From Prolixibacter sp. SD074 (GTDB taxonomy: Bacteria; Bacteroidota; Bacteroidia; Bacteroidales; Prolixibacteraceae), in assembly GCF_009617895.1 (NCBI RefSeq), contig NZ_BLAW01000001.1, forward strand, positions 1,293,001 to 1,357,000: DNA of 64,000 bases. Direction: 5' to 3'. Shown in pieces: positions 36,741-46,589 of the stretch. Every line of letters begins with the position of its first letter. Position 1 is the stretch's first letter. The notes beneath the pieces were generated by a model that did no database searches, was not told the DNA's origin, and saw only the letters and a list, made by a program, of their open reading frames with translations. A program made the translations under genes and the position numbers.

Positions 36741-38807
36741 CTATTCCATTGCTTTAAAATAGATTGCCTGACCTCCTCCTTTGGCCAGTTTCACTTTCAG
36801 TACCGTTTGGTTGGTTACCCGTTCGCAGTGAATTGAATAATCGAGCGGATTTTTATCCCAACTGGCATCTTTTCCATCGGCATAAATAAACGCGCTATAT
36901 GTTATCCCATCATTTAAAAATGAGAGCGGAATATCGAATTCCCTGGCTGACTCATTGGTGATACTTCCCAATGCCCAGTTCTTGGTCCCTTTTTCTTTTC
37001 TGGCGATGGTTACATATTCACCGATTTCCGCATTCACAACTTTTTGAGCATCCCAATCAACCGGTACATCACGAATAAACTGGAAGGCGGGATTATTTTC
37101 ATAATTCTCAATGATATCAGCGGCCATTTGAACCGGGCTGTAGAAAACGACAAACAAGGCCAGCTGCTTCGCCAGCGTGGTTGGAATCTGATTGTTTTCG
37201 CGGTATTTTTCCAGTTTTATATCGAAAATTCCCGGAGTAAAATCCATCGTTCCTGCTAACATCCGGGTAAAAGGAAGAATTAATGTGTGCGAAGGGTTAT
37301 TGCCTGGCTTCCCCCAGGCATTAAATTCCTGGCCACGGGCGGCTTCTTCCGCCATCAGGTTTGGATAAGTCCTGCACAATCCGGTAGGTTTTATGGTTTC
37401 ATGAACAAATAGCATTAACTTATGCTTTGCGGCTTTTTCCAATGCGGTCCGGTAATTTTCAACCATCCATTGCCCCTGTTGATAATGAGTTGCCGGAATA
37501 ATTTGTCCAACGTAACCAGATTTCACCGTCTCGATACCCAACTGATTAAAGTAGTCGTAGGCCTTGTCAATGTCCCGCATGTAATTGCCGACCATGCCGT
37601 TGGTTTCATGTTGCCCGATTATCTTAACTCCCTTAGACCGGGCATAATCCACTACCTCTTGAAAATTAAAATCAGGATAAGCAGTCACCCAATCGAATAT
37701 CGTTTTCCGTTCATTTTTGATCCATTCGACATGCTGATCGTTCCAGCCTTCGATGAGTAACGATTCGATACCGTTTTTACTGGCAAAATCAATATACTCC
37801 TTTGATCTTTCGGTTGTGGTTCCATGATTGTTGTTCTCCATTTCCCAATCGTATTGACCGATGTGCATGGCCCACCACAAGCCAATGTATTTCTGGGGAT
37901 GAATCCAATCCGTATCCTCTATCTTACACTCATCATTGAGATTCTCAATCAAATTCGATTCAATTAAACCAGCTGGCGATTCTGAGATTTGAATCGTGCG
38001 CCAGGGCGTTACAAAAGGAGTTTTTGTTTTTACTTTAACTCCGTCTTCCCAGGCGACCAGTGCGCTGGTCATTTTTAATGCTTCCGCATTACACGAAAGA
38101 GTCATCCCTGCATAATTGGCCAGGTTGGCTTCATGAAAGCTCAGGTAAGTCCCTTCTTTCGTTTTCATCGTAATCGGGGTACTTACCGCCTTTATATCAG
38201 GGATATATGAAGAGATGAGAGCATCCCTCAAATAGGGTGTATCATCTATTTTGCTAAACTTCGTATGCGAATAAAGATGTTCATAGCTATCCCAATCACC
38301 CGGGGTCCACCAGCAACTATTGTCACCCGTTAGTTGAAATTCCGTCTGTTCGTCCATTATCTGGACATCCTTTAGATTCTTCTGTTCCGGAAATTCGTAC
38401 CTAAATCCCAGCCCATTATCATACACTTTAAAAATGATATTGAATCGTCTGCCTAGCCGGGATTCCTCCTGAAGTTGAACCGACAACATGTTATAGTGAT
38501 CCGCAACTTCAATTGTAGGGCCCCATTTTCTGCTCCACTTTTCGTTTACTGATCTTGTTTGAGCGTCAATCATCTGGATATGATTTTTTAACTCGTGTGC
38601 CTTTTTGAACCGGAATGCGATAAAAGAATTGCCTATAATTGGTTCATCCTTAAATGAAACGTTGTAATAAGGCCGTCCCTCATTATTCACGGCAAATACC
38701 ACATTAATCCTTCCATCCGGGGAACTGACCGTTTTTTTAGCATTGTCGGCATAGACATAGCCCTCCATTAAAAGAATGGATAGCAATATATAAATGTATT
38801 TTTTCAT
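36741..38807 (-). CDS. Glycoside hydrolase family 97 (SusB-like)
   Basis: About 688 aa with a signal peptide (residues 1-20). I chose the ATG at 38807; an upstream ATG at 38858 adds 17 non-signal residues. The N-terminal beta-sandwich has SPDGRINVVFAVNNEGRPYY. The barrel has YIGLWWAMHIGQYDWE, LLIEGWND and the metal-site Glu residues typical of GH97 (EQTEFQ, HETNGMV, HETIKPTG), so it is most likely an inverting alpha-glucosidase of the SusB kind or a retaining alpha-galactosidase relative. Enzymes of this family are periplasmic and serve SusC/D loci. It is downstream of the SusD gene. Confidence 0.9.
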   Translation of the reverse strand: MKKYIYILLSILLMEGYVYADNAKKTVSSPDGRINVVFAVNNEGRPYYNVSFKDEPIIGNSFIAFRFKKAHELKNHIQMIDAQTRSVNEKWSRKWGPTIEVADHYNMLSVQLQEESRLGRRFNIIFKVYDNGLGFRYEFPEQKNLKDVQIMDEQTEFQLTGDNSCWWTPGDWDSYEHLYSHTKFSKIDDTPYLRDALISSYIPDIKAVSTPITMKTKEGTYLSFHEANLANYAGMTLSCNAEALKMTSALVAWEDGVKVKTKTPFVTPWRTIQISESPAGLIESNLIENLNDECKIEDTDWIHPQKYIGLWWAMHIGQYDWEMENNNHGTTTERSKEYIDFASKNGIESLLIEGWNDQHVEWIKNERKTIFDWVTAYPDFNFQEVVDYARSKGVKIIGQHETNGMVGNYMRDIDKAYDYFNQLGIETVKSGYVGQIIPATHYQQGQWMVENYRTALEKAAKHKLMLFVHETIKPTGLCRTYPNLMAEEAARGQEFNAWGKPGNNPSHTLILPFTRMLAGTMDFTPGIFDIKLEKYRENNQIPTTLAKQLALFVVFYSPVQMAADIIENYENNPAFQFIRDVPVDWDAQKVVNAEIGEYVTIARKEKGTKNWALGSITNESAREFDIPLSFLNDGITYSAFIYADGKDASWDKNPLDYSIHCERVTNQTVLKVKLAKGGGQAIYFKAME

Positions 38808-39002
38808 AACTGATTGACTATTTTGTGATAAGACATAGTGAGAGCTCCGGTCAGCCAACGTGGACAGATGACTGATTCATTCAGTCCACTCATTTCCAAC
38901 CGCTATCGCACACTATCTTCTGAGAAGCTAACAGCTAATCAGTATACCTCAGTCTCGTGTTTATCTGTTTATTGAAAAGGATTTCTACTACAGGTAATTA
39001 AA

Positions 39003-39032
39003 TCAGGCTTCCACTTAAACATGGAAGCCTGA
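39003..39032 (-). terminator. Hairpin after susD
   Basis: A perfect 11-bp stem, TCAGGCTTCCA with TGGAAGCCTGA, lies seven bases past the susD stop (minus strand), followed on that strand by ATTTAATT. It is terminator-like, so the GH97 gene may need its own promoter. Confidence 0.6.
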
Positions 39033-39039
39033 CATATCA

Positions 39040-40545
39040 TTAATAACCGGGATTTTGTACTAAGTTGGTATTTTTATCCATCACTGACTGGGGAATAGGG
39101 TAAATGCCACGGTAAGAAGGTGTCGCATCCTTATTCCACCAAGGTTTGAAATAATCTCCAAAACGGATATTATCGGTTCGACGATGTCCTTCATACACAA
39201 ATTCGAATTTCAGTTCATTATTAATGAAATCAAGATCGATTGTTGCTGGTGTTGACAACCCTGCCCTGGAACGAACCTGTTCAACTAACGGTCGAGCCAT
39301 TCCGGGGTCTCCCAGCCTGACATAACTCTCAGCTTCCATTAACAATATTTCAGAATAACGAATGAGTACCCAGTCGTTGTCACGCTCCCAACCCTGACCG
39401 TCTTTCACTTCATATTTATACATCCGAACACCTTCATTGGGTTTTGCCGCGTTCAAATCGGAAATCTCTTCAGTATAATCAAGCTCACTGCCATCATCCA
39501 ATAAAATCACCTGCCCGGTACTCAGATTGATTTGTTTGCCTTCGAGCAGTGATTTTTTCCGTAAGTCACTATCATTAAACGAGGAATAGAGACCAGGCTG
39601 ACTGAGGAGTCCGTTGGGACTTCCGGGGTAATTTCCGGTTCGTGATATAGCGAATTTCTGATATTCATGAATGGTCATCGATTGAAGATAATTACCTTTT
39701 GTTCCGGATTTACTATCGTAAGGAATCACAAAAATATTTTCCTTTGATACCTCATTCTGAATCAAGAAATTAGTGAAATAATCTGGTTCCAGAATATAAC
39801 CCGATACTTTTTCACAAACATCTATACAATCCTGCCATCTGGGAGTTCCGGTGTACACTTCTGCATTTAAGTACAATCTTCCTAAGAGCGCATAGGCTAC
39901 ATTTTTCGTGAAACGGCCATAAATAGCTTCACTGGGCAATTTATTTACGATGTCCTTTAATTCTGATTCAACAAATTCAAAAACCTGTTGTCTGGTTGAA
40001 TTGGCAGGTAATTCAGCTACCTGATAGTCGGTTACAATAGGAACATTTCCAAACATATCTAAAAGCAGATAGTAATAATAAGCCCTGATACCGCGCAGTT
40101 CTACATTAATAGCTCCTTTCTCTTCTTGCGTGAGATTCGATTCATCGACCTGATAAATTACGGAGTTAACTTTTGAAACACCTTCGAAGCAATACCTCCA
40201 GGCGCTTAAGAGCATTCGGTTTGCCGGAGTCCAGGTATGATGCTGAGCTTCCAAATAAACGCCGCCATCATACCATCCACCTCCTACTTTGGTCGCGATA
40301 CACGCCTCTTCTGAGGAAACTTCCGTCAAAAAGAATACATATTCACAGGTGGGATAAGAAATGGTGATTCCATCATTAAATCCTCTTAAGGAAGCGTATG
40401 CGTTCCCGATAATCGTTTTGATCTCGTCAGGAGTTTTTCCATAATCGGCCGACTCCACTTTATCAAATAAATTTTCGTCAAGATTCGTGCAGCTCTCGAA
40501 AAATAACAGGGGCAGCAACAGAATTATATATATTATTTTCTTCAT
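39040..40545 (-). CDS. SusD/RagB-family nutrient-binding lipoprotein
   Basis: 501 aa; lipobox FFESC at residue 19, then a SusD-like alpha-helical protein with tetratricopeptide-type repeats (ELRGIRAYYYYLLLDMFGNVP, AYALLGRLYLNAEVY) and the C-terminal RagB part (RYSEILLMEAESYVRLG, FEFVYEGHRRTDNIRFG, ending NLVQNPGY). It sits on the cell surface and forms a lid over its SusC partner. The adjacent SusC is truncated, so this protein probably has no working partner here. Confidence 0.93.
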   Translation of the reverse strand: MKKIIYIILLLPLLFFESCTNLDENLFDKVESADYGKTPDEIKTIIGNAYASLRGFNDGITISYPTCEYVFFLTEVSSEEACIATKVGGGWYDGGVYLEAQHHTWTPANRMLLSAWRYCFEGVSKVNSVIYQVDESNLTQEEKGAINVELRGIRAYYYYLLLDMFGNVPIVTDYQVAELPANSTRQQVFEFVESELKDIVNKLPSEAIYGRFTKNVAYALLGRLYLNAEVYTGTPRWQDCIDVCEKVSGYILEPDYFTNFLIQNEVSKENIFVIPYDSKSGTKGNYLQSMTIHEYQKFAISRTGNYPGSPNGLLSQPGLYSSFNDSDLRKKSLLEGKQINLSTGQVILLDDGSELDYTEEISDLNAAKPNEGVRMYKYEVKDGQGWERDNDWVLIRYSEILLMEAESYVRLGDPGMARPLVEQVRSRAGLSTPATIDLDFINNELKFEFVYEGHRRTDNIRFGDYFKPWWNKDATPSYRGIYPIPQSVMDKNTNLVQNPGY

Positions 40546-40566
40546 AGCGATTTCTATTAATAAGGT

Positions 40567-41817
40567 TTAAAAAGAAAGGTTTACACCGAAAGTTACCGTT
40601 CGTGTTTTGGGATAGTAATTATATACATCCATTCCCGGATTATCCAGTCCATCTATGTTCACTTCAGGGTCGATACCACTGTATCCTGTCAGCACAAAAA
40701 GGTTTTCACCTGTCACATAGATTCTGCATTTTTTAATCCCCATTTTTCCGGTATTGATATTATATCCAATGGTAACATTCTGGAGCCGCAAAAATGAAGC
40801 GTCTTCAATCCAGTAACTTGAATAAGCTGCATTTGATGTAATGCCACTTTCCAGTGAACTATTCGTGACATTGTTGACAGGTAAGCGATTCGGATCACTG
40901 AGCACCATCGCGGTCGCATTCAACACCTTCTGCCCAAACATACCATAGGTTGATACTTGAAAATCAAAATTCCGGTAGGTCAAATCCATGCTAAATCCCA
41001 GGTTGAACTTTGGCTGTGCATTACCTAAATATTGGGCTTCACCATCATTCTCATAAACAACTTCACCGTTTTGATCCAGTCCAAGACTTTTAGGTCCCCA
41101 AAAACTTCCGGGAGCATACCCCTCTTTAATTACCTGAGCATATTGACCAGACATACCTGGAAGGCCATGAAGCGAGCCGGAATAGATGGCATCTGTTTGA
41201 TAAGTCTGATTTGATAATTTCTCTATTTTCTGAATATTATGTGAAAGAGTCAGTGTTGTATTCCAGCTAAAATCTGTTTTCTGCATCAGATTCGCATTAA
41301 GAGTCAACTCATAGCCCTTGTTACTTAAGTCGCCAACATTTGCCAGGATTGTTCCGTACAGATACGGTGGCTGCGGAACTTCATAAGTGTAGAGAAGATC
41401 ACTCGTTTTTTTCCGGTATACTTCAAACGAACCATTGATGCGATCAAACAATGAGAAATCAACACCTACATTTAATTGGCTAGTTGACTCCCATTTCAAA
41501 TTTGGATTAGCGTTTTGGATAATACCGTAGGATTGTTTCCAGCTGCCGGTTTCGGCATCGTAATAAGGAGCACCACCAGCACCAATGAGAGATAAAGATT
41601 TATATTCACCGATGCCGTCCTGGTTTCCTGTTATTCCGTATCCAACCCGTAATTTCAAATAGCTCAGCCACTCCGAAGAACTCTTCATAAATGATTCCTC
41701 AGATATCCGCCATGCCAATGAAGCCGAAGGAAACAAACCCCACTTGTTATTGATACCAAATCGTGAGGAGCCATCAAAACGAATCCAGCCGAAATCAATA
41801 TCCAGGATACATTATAA
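40567..41817 (-). pseudogene. SusC/RagA receptor, C-terminal fragment
   Basis: About 410 residues of the SusC beta-barrel remain: DGSSRFGINNKWGLFPSASLAWR to the proper end TVTFGVNLSF. Signal peptide, regulatory domain, plug and about half the barrel (some 550-600 residues) are missing. At about 41780 the sequence passes into the start of an unrelated membrane-sensor gene. It lies 21 bases upstream of susD, as in an intact susCD pair. This is a deletion pseudogene. Confidence 0.85.
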
Positions 41818-41924
41818 CGGGTACGACGAATCAAACTGATGGCAATAACAGCAGCACCAATTTGAATCATCATCGACAACAGGAGGGCAACCTTGAGCAA
41901 CATTTTTTTAGTAAAACTAATCAA
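41765..41924 (-). pseudogene. N-terminal fragment of a membrane sensor (histidine kinase type)
   Basis: From an ATG at 41924 the minus strand encodes KKMLLKVALLLSMMIQIGAA, then IRRTRYNVSWILISAGFVLM, the usual first two membrane segments of a family of Bacteroidota PAS histidine kinases. The expected ALRR-like continuation is lost: the DNA switches to the SusC barrel coding sequence in another frame. The two genes were joined by a deletion. The remaining gap up to 42199 contains nothing else that I can assign. Confidence 0.5.
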
Positions 41925-42199
41925 TATCTGTCTTACTAGTCGTTTTCCGGTGCTTAGAGATTTTTTTTCATCATAGAGAATTGACCAGAGATAAACTGAA
42001 GCCTCATCCAGGGCTTTCCAATTCTGAATTTGGTGCCCTCTTTATTTTTATATGAAAATCAACTATTTGCCGCAAATAACTAAAAACAGGTCACCTTATA
42101 GTTCACTCAACTCCAATATACTTATAATAAATAAGTCTATATTTTTATTATTAAATAGAAAGAAGGCAATGTGTGACGTTGAAAAGTCTTTCCCTTGTA

Positions 42200-43414
42200 T
42201 TATAGCCTCAACCGAATGTTAATTTTCGAAAGCAGTGCAGTAAGTCCAACCATGGCCAAAGCCCATAACAATGAACCACCGACAGCCAGCAACGCGCTGT
42301 GATCCTGCTTGTAGAAGAAAATATGAAGTCCCAGTCCGCCAACCAGAAAATAAAGGATGTCCGGTGCCAGATACGTAGTTAGGGAATTTTGACCGGCCGG
42401 AAGAAATATACTGCCCCAACGACTTTTTTTCTGTACATCCAAAAAGTAATACAAAGCAGAGAAAACAAGTAAACTAATCCCGTTGCAAAGCATTCCCCAG
42501 CTGGGAGTAGCATATATTTTAGAGATGATGAACCAGTTCCTTAGAACGAAGCCCATAACAAGGGACAACAGACCAGCTGAAATAATCACAGGCAGCAGTT
42601 TCCTGTAGTGAGTCCCATATTTTTTCATCAACATCCCGGTTAACAATCCTGCCATGACTATAAACGGTACATTTCCCTGGATGAGAATGCCCAACAGCGG
42701 TTTGACCGGATTAAGAAATTCCAGTACTCCCACCTGAGACAATACGTTCAGAACGAAGAAAAAGAGGAATACCAGGGTGTTTGCCCAAAATCGTTCACCG
42801 ACCAGGAGGAAAGAAGTACCGGCTGCAAAATAACCCCATCCGATCAATCCAAGAATCCCCCACCAGCCGGTCTTGAGCCAACCAATGTGTCCGGGTTCTC
42901 CGGAACGGAAAATGATCACCATGACAACCAGCCCAACCACTCCCACCAGCTTCAAACCAGCGTACAACTTTTTATGTTGGGATAAATCAGGATACCTGTT
43001 CCATATCAGGAAAATGAAAACAAAGACCAGTATCGACCACCAGTAATGATTCATCCCTGTCAGAGTGGAATTTACCGAGCCCATATTCAACATCAGCACA
43101 CCAATTAACAACAGGCTAAAGGTACGTACCAATATATGCGTGAATATTTCCTGCCTGCTTTTTCCTTTAGACAGACGGGAAGTAATAGCAAACGGGATAG
43201 AGATACCCACCATAAACAGGAATCCGGGGAAAACCCAATCAGCCAATCCCATACCATCATAATCGGCAGGAGTATGCACCAACCAGGAAGGAACTCCCGG
43301 CTCATACAGGTCATTCACAAACAACATGAGAAAGAGCGTCAGTCCTCTCATGATATCAACTGACAAAACGCGGGATGTCTTACTACCGGTTATTGTATTG
43401 GTTTCATTCACCAT
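42200..43414 (-). CDS. NagX-like membrane acyltransferase (DUF5009 type)
   Basis: 404 aa with 10 or 11 membrane segments. The opening SVDIMRGLTLFLMLFVNDLY and FPGFLFMVGISIPFAI match the bacterial relatives of heparan-alpha-glucosaminide N-acetyltransferase. Such proteins lie in GlcNAc or chitin loci and are thought to acetylate glucosamine across the membrane or transport amino sugars. It overlaps the end of nagA by 11 bases, implying coupled translation and a shared pathway. Confidence 0.85.
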   Translation of the reverse strand: MVNETNTITGSKTSRVLSVDIMRGLTLFLMLFVNDLYEPGVPSWLVHTPADYDGMGLADWVFPGFLFMVGISIPFAITSRLSKGKSRQEIFTHILVRTFSLLLIGVLMLNMGSVNSTLTGMNHYWWSILVFVFIFLIWNRYPDLSQHKKLYAGLKLVGVVGLVVMVIIFRSGEPGHIGWLKTGWWGILGLIGWGYFAAGTSFLLVGERFWANTLVFLFFFVLNVLSQVGVLEFLNPVKPLLGILIQGNVPFIVMAGLLTGMLMKKYGTHYRKLLPVIISAGLLSLVMGFVLRNWFIISKIYATPSWGMLCNGISLLVFSALYYFLDVQKKSRWGSIFLPAGQNSLTTYLAPDILYFLVGGLGLHIFFYKQDHSALLAVGGSLLWALAMVGLTALLSKINIRLRL

Positions 43415-44537
43415 ATCCGTTTTTTAAATTCCCAATTACATTCAATTCCCGATCCAGAAGAATCAAATCATCGTCCTTACCAATTTCAATACTTCCTCTT
43501 CGGTGGTCAATTCCCAAAAGCTGGCAGGGATTATAAGATACAAACCGAACAGCCTCGTACAACGAAGCTCCTGTCAGTTCCACAAACCGTTTTAAGATTT
43601 GGTTGACCAAAAGATTGGAGCCCATTAAAACATTATCCGCTTTATACCTGACACCGAATTCATTTGATACGATTTCCCGGTTATAGGAAGTATATTCGCC
43701 ATACTCTAACCCTGCGGATACCACCGCATCAGAAATCATAACAAGTTTCTCCCTGTTCAGGCTGGAATAACACATCCGGATGGTCTCATCATTTAAGTGG
43801 ATCCCGTCACCGTTCAATTCAAAAAAAGTGTCGTGATTAATGAACGGCAGCATGGCCAGTCCGCTCCGTTTATGAGATACTCCCGACATCGCGTTGAAAA
43901 GATGGGTAATATTCGTTTTGTACTTTCCCGGTATATCTACATCCTTTATTTCACAATTCGAATGACCATAACAGGGAACGACACCATGCTCATTTAAGTA
44001 AGCAGCCATCTCCCGGCTCCCGTCCTTCTCCGGTGCGATGGTCATTAGTTTCAATAACCCTCCTGTTTCACCGATGATTTGTTCCAACCGCTCACGGTCG
44101 AAATCGAAGATATAATCTGCTGAAATGCCACCTTTTTTCTCCTTGCTGATAAAGGGGCCCTCAATGTAAATTCCCGGGATATCCGCCAACAAACTGGATT
44201 GCTGAATTTTCCGGACTACATCATTCACAACCTCCCGGTTGTATTGGAAGGTCGGCACAAACGTATTGATTCCGTTTTGTTTCAGAAACCCGGCAGCTCT
44301 TTCCAGGTCGCCCTCATCCAGAATATCAAAACCATAGGTACCACACCCGTGGATGTGTACTTCAACAAAACCTGGAGAGACGTATGCCTGCTTAGCATCA
44401 ATGATCGTGAAATTTCCAACAACTGCCACGTCTTGCGAGATATCGGTAATGGTGTTGTTTTCGACAACAATATCGAAACCATCCAGAATACTGTCTTTCA
44501 GAATGATTCTTCCGTTTTTAACGATATAGTTCTTCAT
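43404..44537 (-). CDS. nagA: N-acetylglucosamine-6-phosphate deacetylase
   Basis: 377 aa from the ATG at 44537; a longer frame upstream runs through a hairpin and is unlikely. NagA removes acetate from GlcNAc-6-P in the cytoplasm. Metal and active-site motifs are visible: VEVHIHGCGTYGFD, IEGPFIS (metal Glu), YGHSN (His), THLFNAMSG (His), and MISDAV with the catalytic Asp. The Asp appears in ISD as expected. It fits with the ROK kinase and SIS protein in the same gene cluster to take imported GlcNAc into glycolysis. Confidence 0.92.
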   Translation of the reverse strand: MKNYIVKNGRIILKDSILDGFDIVVENNTITDISQDVAVVGNFTIIDAKQAYVSPGFVEVHIHGCGTYGFDILDEGDLERAAGFLKQNGINTFVPTFQYNREVVNDVVRKIQQSSLLADIPGIYIEGPFISKEKKGGISADYIFDFDRERLEQIIGETGGLLKLMTIAPEKDGSREMAAYLNEHGVVPCYGHSNCEIKDVDIPGKYKTNITHLFNAMSGVSHKRSGLAMLPFINHDTFFELNGDGIHLNDETIRMCYSSLNREKLVMISDAVVSAGLEYGEYTSYNREIVSNEFGVRYKADNVLMGSNLLVNQILKRFVELTGASLYEAVRFVSYNPCQLLGIDHRRGSIEIGKDDDLILLDRELNVIGNLKNGYGE

Positions 44538-44573
44538 TATAAATAACCTTTTTTGAACTAACACTTCAATTTC

Positions 44574-44621
44574 AAAACCTGAAAGGAATAGTGCCATTTT
44601 GCCCTGTTCCTTTCAGGTTTT
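44574..44621. promoter_or_regulatory. 15-bp perfect hairpin between GH9 and nagA
   Basis: AAAACCTGAAAGGAA (44574-44588) pairs exactly with 44607-44621 around an 18-base loop. On the plus strand it ends in six T residues (terminator shape); on the minus strand, the direction of the genes, it ends AGGTTTTG. It may stop part of the transcription from the GH9 side, or protect mRNA ends. Confidence 0.6.
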
Positions 44622-44684
44622 TTCGTTTACTAAAACGAATGTAAAGAGGAATAGACAACTCCCGGCATATTCCCCAACAAAAAA

Positions 44685-46481
44685 TCAGTCCCGGTTCTCT
44701 TTCCTTCCCTCCGATTCGAGAGCCGAAAGCAGATAGCTCAGACTGGCCGTACCATCCATCGTCGGTTCATTGGTCGAATAATCTCCTGTGTCATCATGAT
44801 ACACTGCTACAGAAGACTGAAACGCCCGATAGGGATCTTCTCCTGATAAACCTGAACCAATATGCTGTTCAAAAATGGAACGGTATATCGGGCCATCCAC
44901 CAATCCTCCAAGCGGTTGCCGGTTTAACAGAACGACCGCTCCGGAATGAGTCTGAGTCGGGAAATCGCCGTTTCCAGGAATTCCGATGATCATACTGGTA
45001 CCCCAGGGATTACAGCCAAATAGCCAATCAATTAATGACTGCTCCATTTCCTGGTACTGCTCATCCCCGGTCGCTTTGCGGTACAAATTACACTGCGTAG
45101 CCATAGCTACAACCAAATTATTGGAACACCAGATAAAAGGTATTCCAATAAAAAAGGGATTATTTTTTCCTTTGTTAAAAACACGTTGTATCCCCTGTTG
45201 ATAGTAATGGTCAAACAAGGAAGCTTCCTTGTCCCCTGTCCCATAAGCCAAATAATAATGTCCCAGATTGATGAACGGATACCATTGATAATGTCTGGCG
45301 GTATCGGCACCCATCCAGGGAGTAAACGGCTCCTGTTTGCCATAGCTTATGGCATCCTCCAGATAGGTATCATTTTTGGTCAGAAGATAAAGCTGAGCAG
45401 CAGCCAGTTCCATATCGTCGACCCAGTTACCCTCCTCGTAAAAGTAAGGGGACACATAACATGCCGTCTGGCATACCCCGGGATTTTTCTTACCGAAATC
45501 ATAAGCTTCCGACGCTTTTTTGAAGATTTTTTCCGAAAACTCCGGATAATATTTTTTTAGGAGCTTACTTCCAAGGGCAAAAGCTGAAGCATATTTCCCG
45601 GCCGTGGAAGCAATACCTGTTGCATTGTTTTGGTGAGCCGTCGATCCCTGGGGTTTACCTGTGCAAAAATAAACAGGCCTCTCTCCACCTTTTCCTCTGC
45701 CATAGTCCGCCGTGTCTTTATCCGGCAGTTTAAAGCCAATGTGATCCCGGTCATCAGCAATCTGATTGTACATCTGCCCTTCGGAGGGGTTCATCTTATC
45801 CAGCCAGTCAAGTCCCCACTTGGCCTGATCCAGTATATCAGGGATACCGTTGCTCCCCGGATCCCCGTTTGCCTGGTAGTGATCTCCGTAAACCGAAGGA
45901 TTTTGTTGGTAGGCAAAAAGCATTTGATAGGTGGCATTTGCTGAAGTAGTCACATATTGCAGATAGTCGGTAGCATCATGCCATCCGCCGATTACATCAA
46001 TATGCGTCGAATCGATTTTTTTGTCCGGGTTATAAATGATGAATCCGTCTTTCACATGACAGGAATCCTTGTAAAACGGATTATACCCACACTGCTGTTG
46101 CCGCATATACTGAAGAATGTAGTCCGCCATATGAGCATACACGTCATTCCCTATTTGAAAAACAGGGGATTTAACCTCTCCGACCTGAATATAGTACCGA
46201 CCAGGCTCTTTCCAATCGGAAAAATTGAGCCTGTAGCTTTTTTGAAAAGGTCCCCATACCGGAAATTCGGTAACCTGCTCCGATTCGTAAACTTTTTCAT
46301 CTCCGTCAGCCGAGAAAATTGAGAATTCTGTTATACCTCCATCTGAATTACTTACATAGACGGCATTCTTGACTGCATCGGGCATATATCCTACCTGATT
46401 AATCCTGATCCATGCACTTTCCTCCCGGGAGTGGCAGGATGTCATCAGGACAACAAACACTGCGAATAAACAATATTTCAT
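44685..46481 (-). CDS. Glycoside hydrolase family 9 lipoprotein
   Basis: About 598 aa from ATG 46481 (or 46484), with lipobox LMTSC. The N-terminal Ig-like cellulase domain (IRINQVGYMPDAVKNAVYV, about 20-110) precedes an alpha/alpha-barrel with the two catalytic-base Asp residues in GGWHDATDYLQY, the His motif in QTHSGAVVLLNR, and the acid Glu in TNEPTMDG near the C-terminus. GH9 members are endoglucanases, but some are exo-glucosaminidases; given the amino-sugar genes around it, activity on a GlcN/GlcNAc-containing glycan is more likely than on cellulose. It would act at the cell surface or in the periplasm. Confidence 0.9.
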   Translation of the reverse strand: MKYCLFAVFVVLMTSCHSREESAWIRINQVGYMPDAVKNAVYVSNSDGGITEFSIFSADGDEKVYESEQVTEFPVWGPFQKSYRLNFSDWKEPGRYYIQVGEVKSPVFQIGNDVYAHMADYILQYMRQQQCGYNPFYKDSCHVKDGFIIYNPDKKIDSTHIDVIGGWHDATDYLQYVTTSANATYQMLFAYQQNPSVYGDHYQANGDPGSNGIPDILDQAKWGLDWLDKMNPSEGQMYNQIADDRDHIGFKLPDKDTADYGRGKGGERPVYFCTGKPQGSTAHQNNATGIASTAGKYASAFALGSKLLKKYYPEFSEKIFKKASEAYDFGKKNPGVCQTACYVSPYFYEEGNWVDDMELAAAQLYLLTKNDTYLEDAISYGKQEPFTPWMGADTARHYQWYPFINLGHYYLAYGTGDKEASLFDHYYQQGIQRVFNKGKNNPFFIGIPFIWCSNNLVVAMATQCNLYRKATGDEQYQEMEQSLIDWLFGCNPWGTSMIIGIPGNGDFPTQTHSGAVVLLNRQPLGGLVDGPIYRSIFEQHIGSGLSGEDPYRAFQSSVAVYHDDTGDYSTNEPTMDGTASLSYLLSALESEGRKENRD

Positions 46482-46589
46482 CATCAATATTTTTAACCGG
46501 TTATCTTTAAGGGAATGAGGAGCAGCACAACCTGCGAAATTAGTCATACCCCCCTCATTCCACTGAATCTAACGAACCAAACTACTAGT

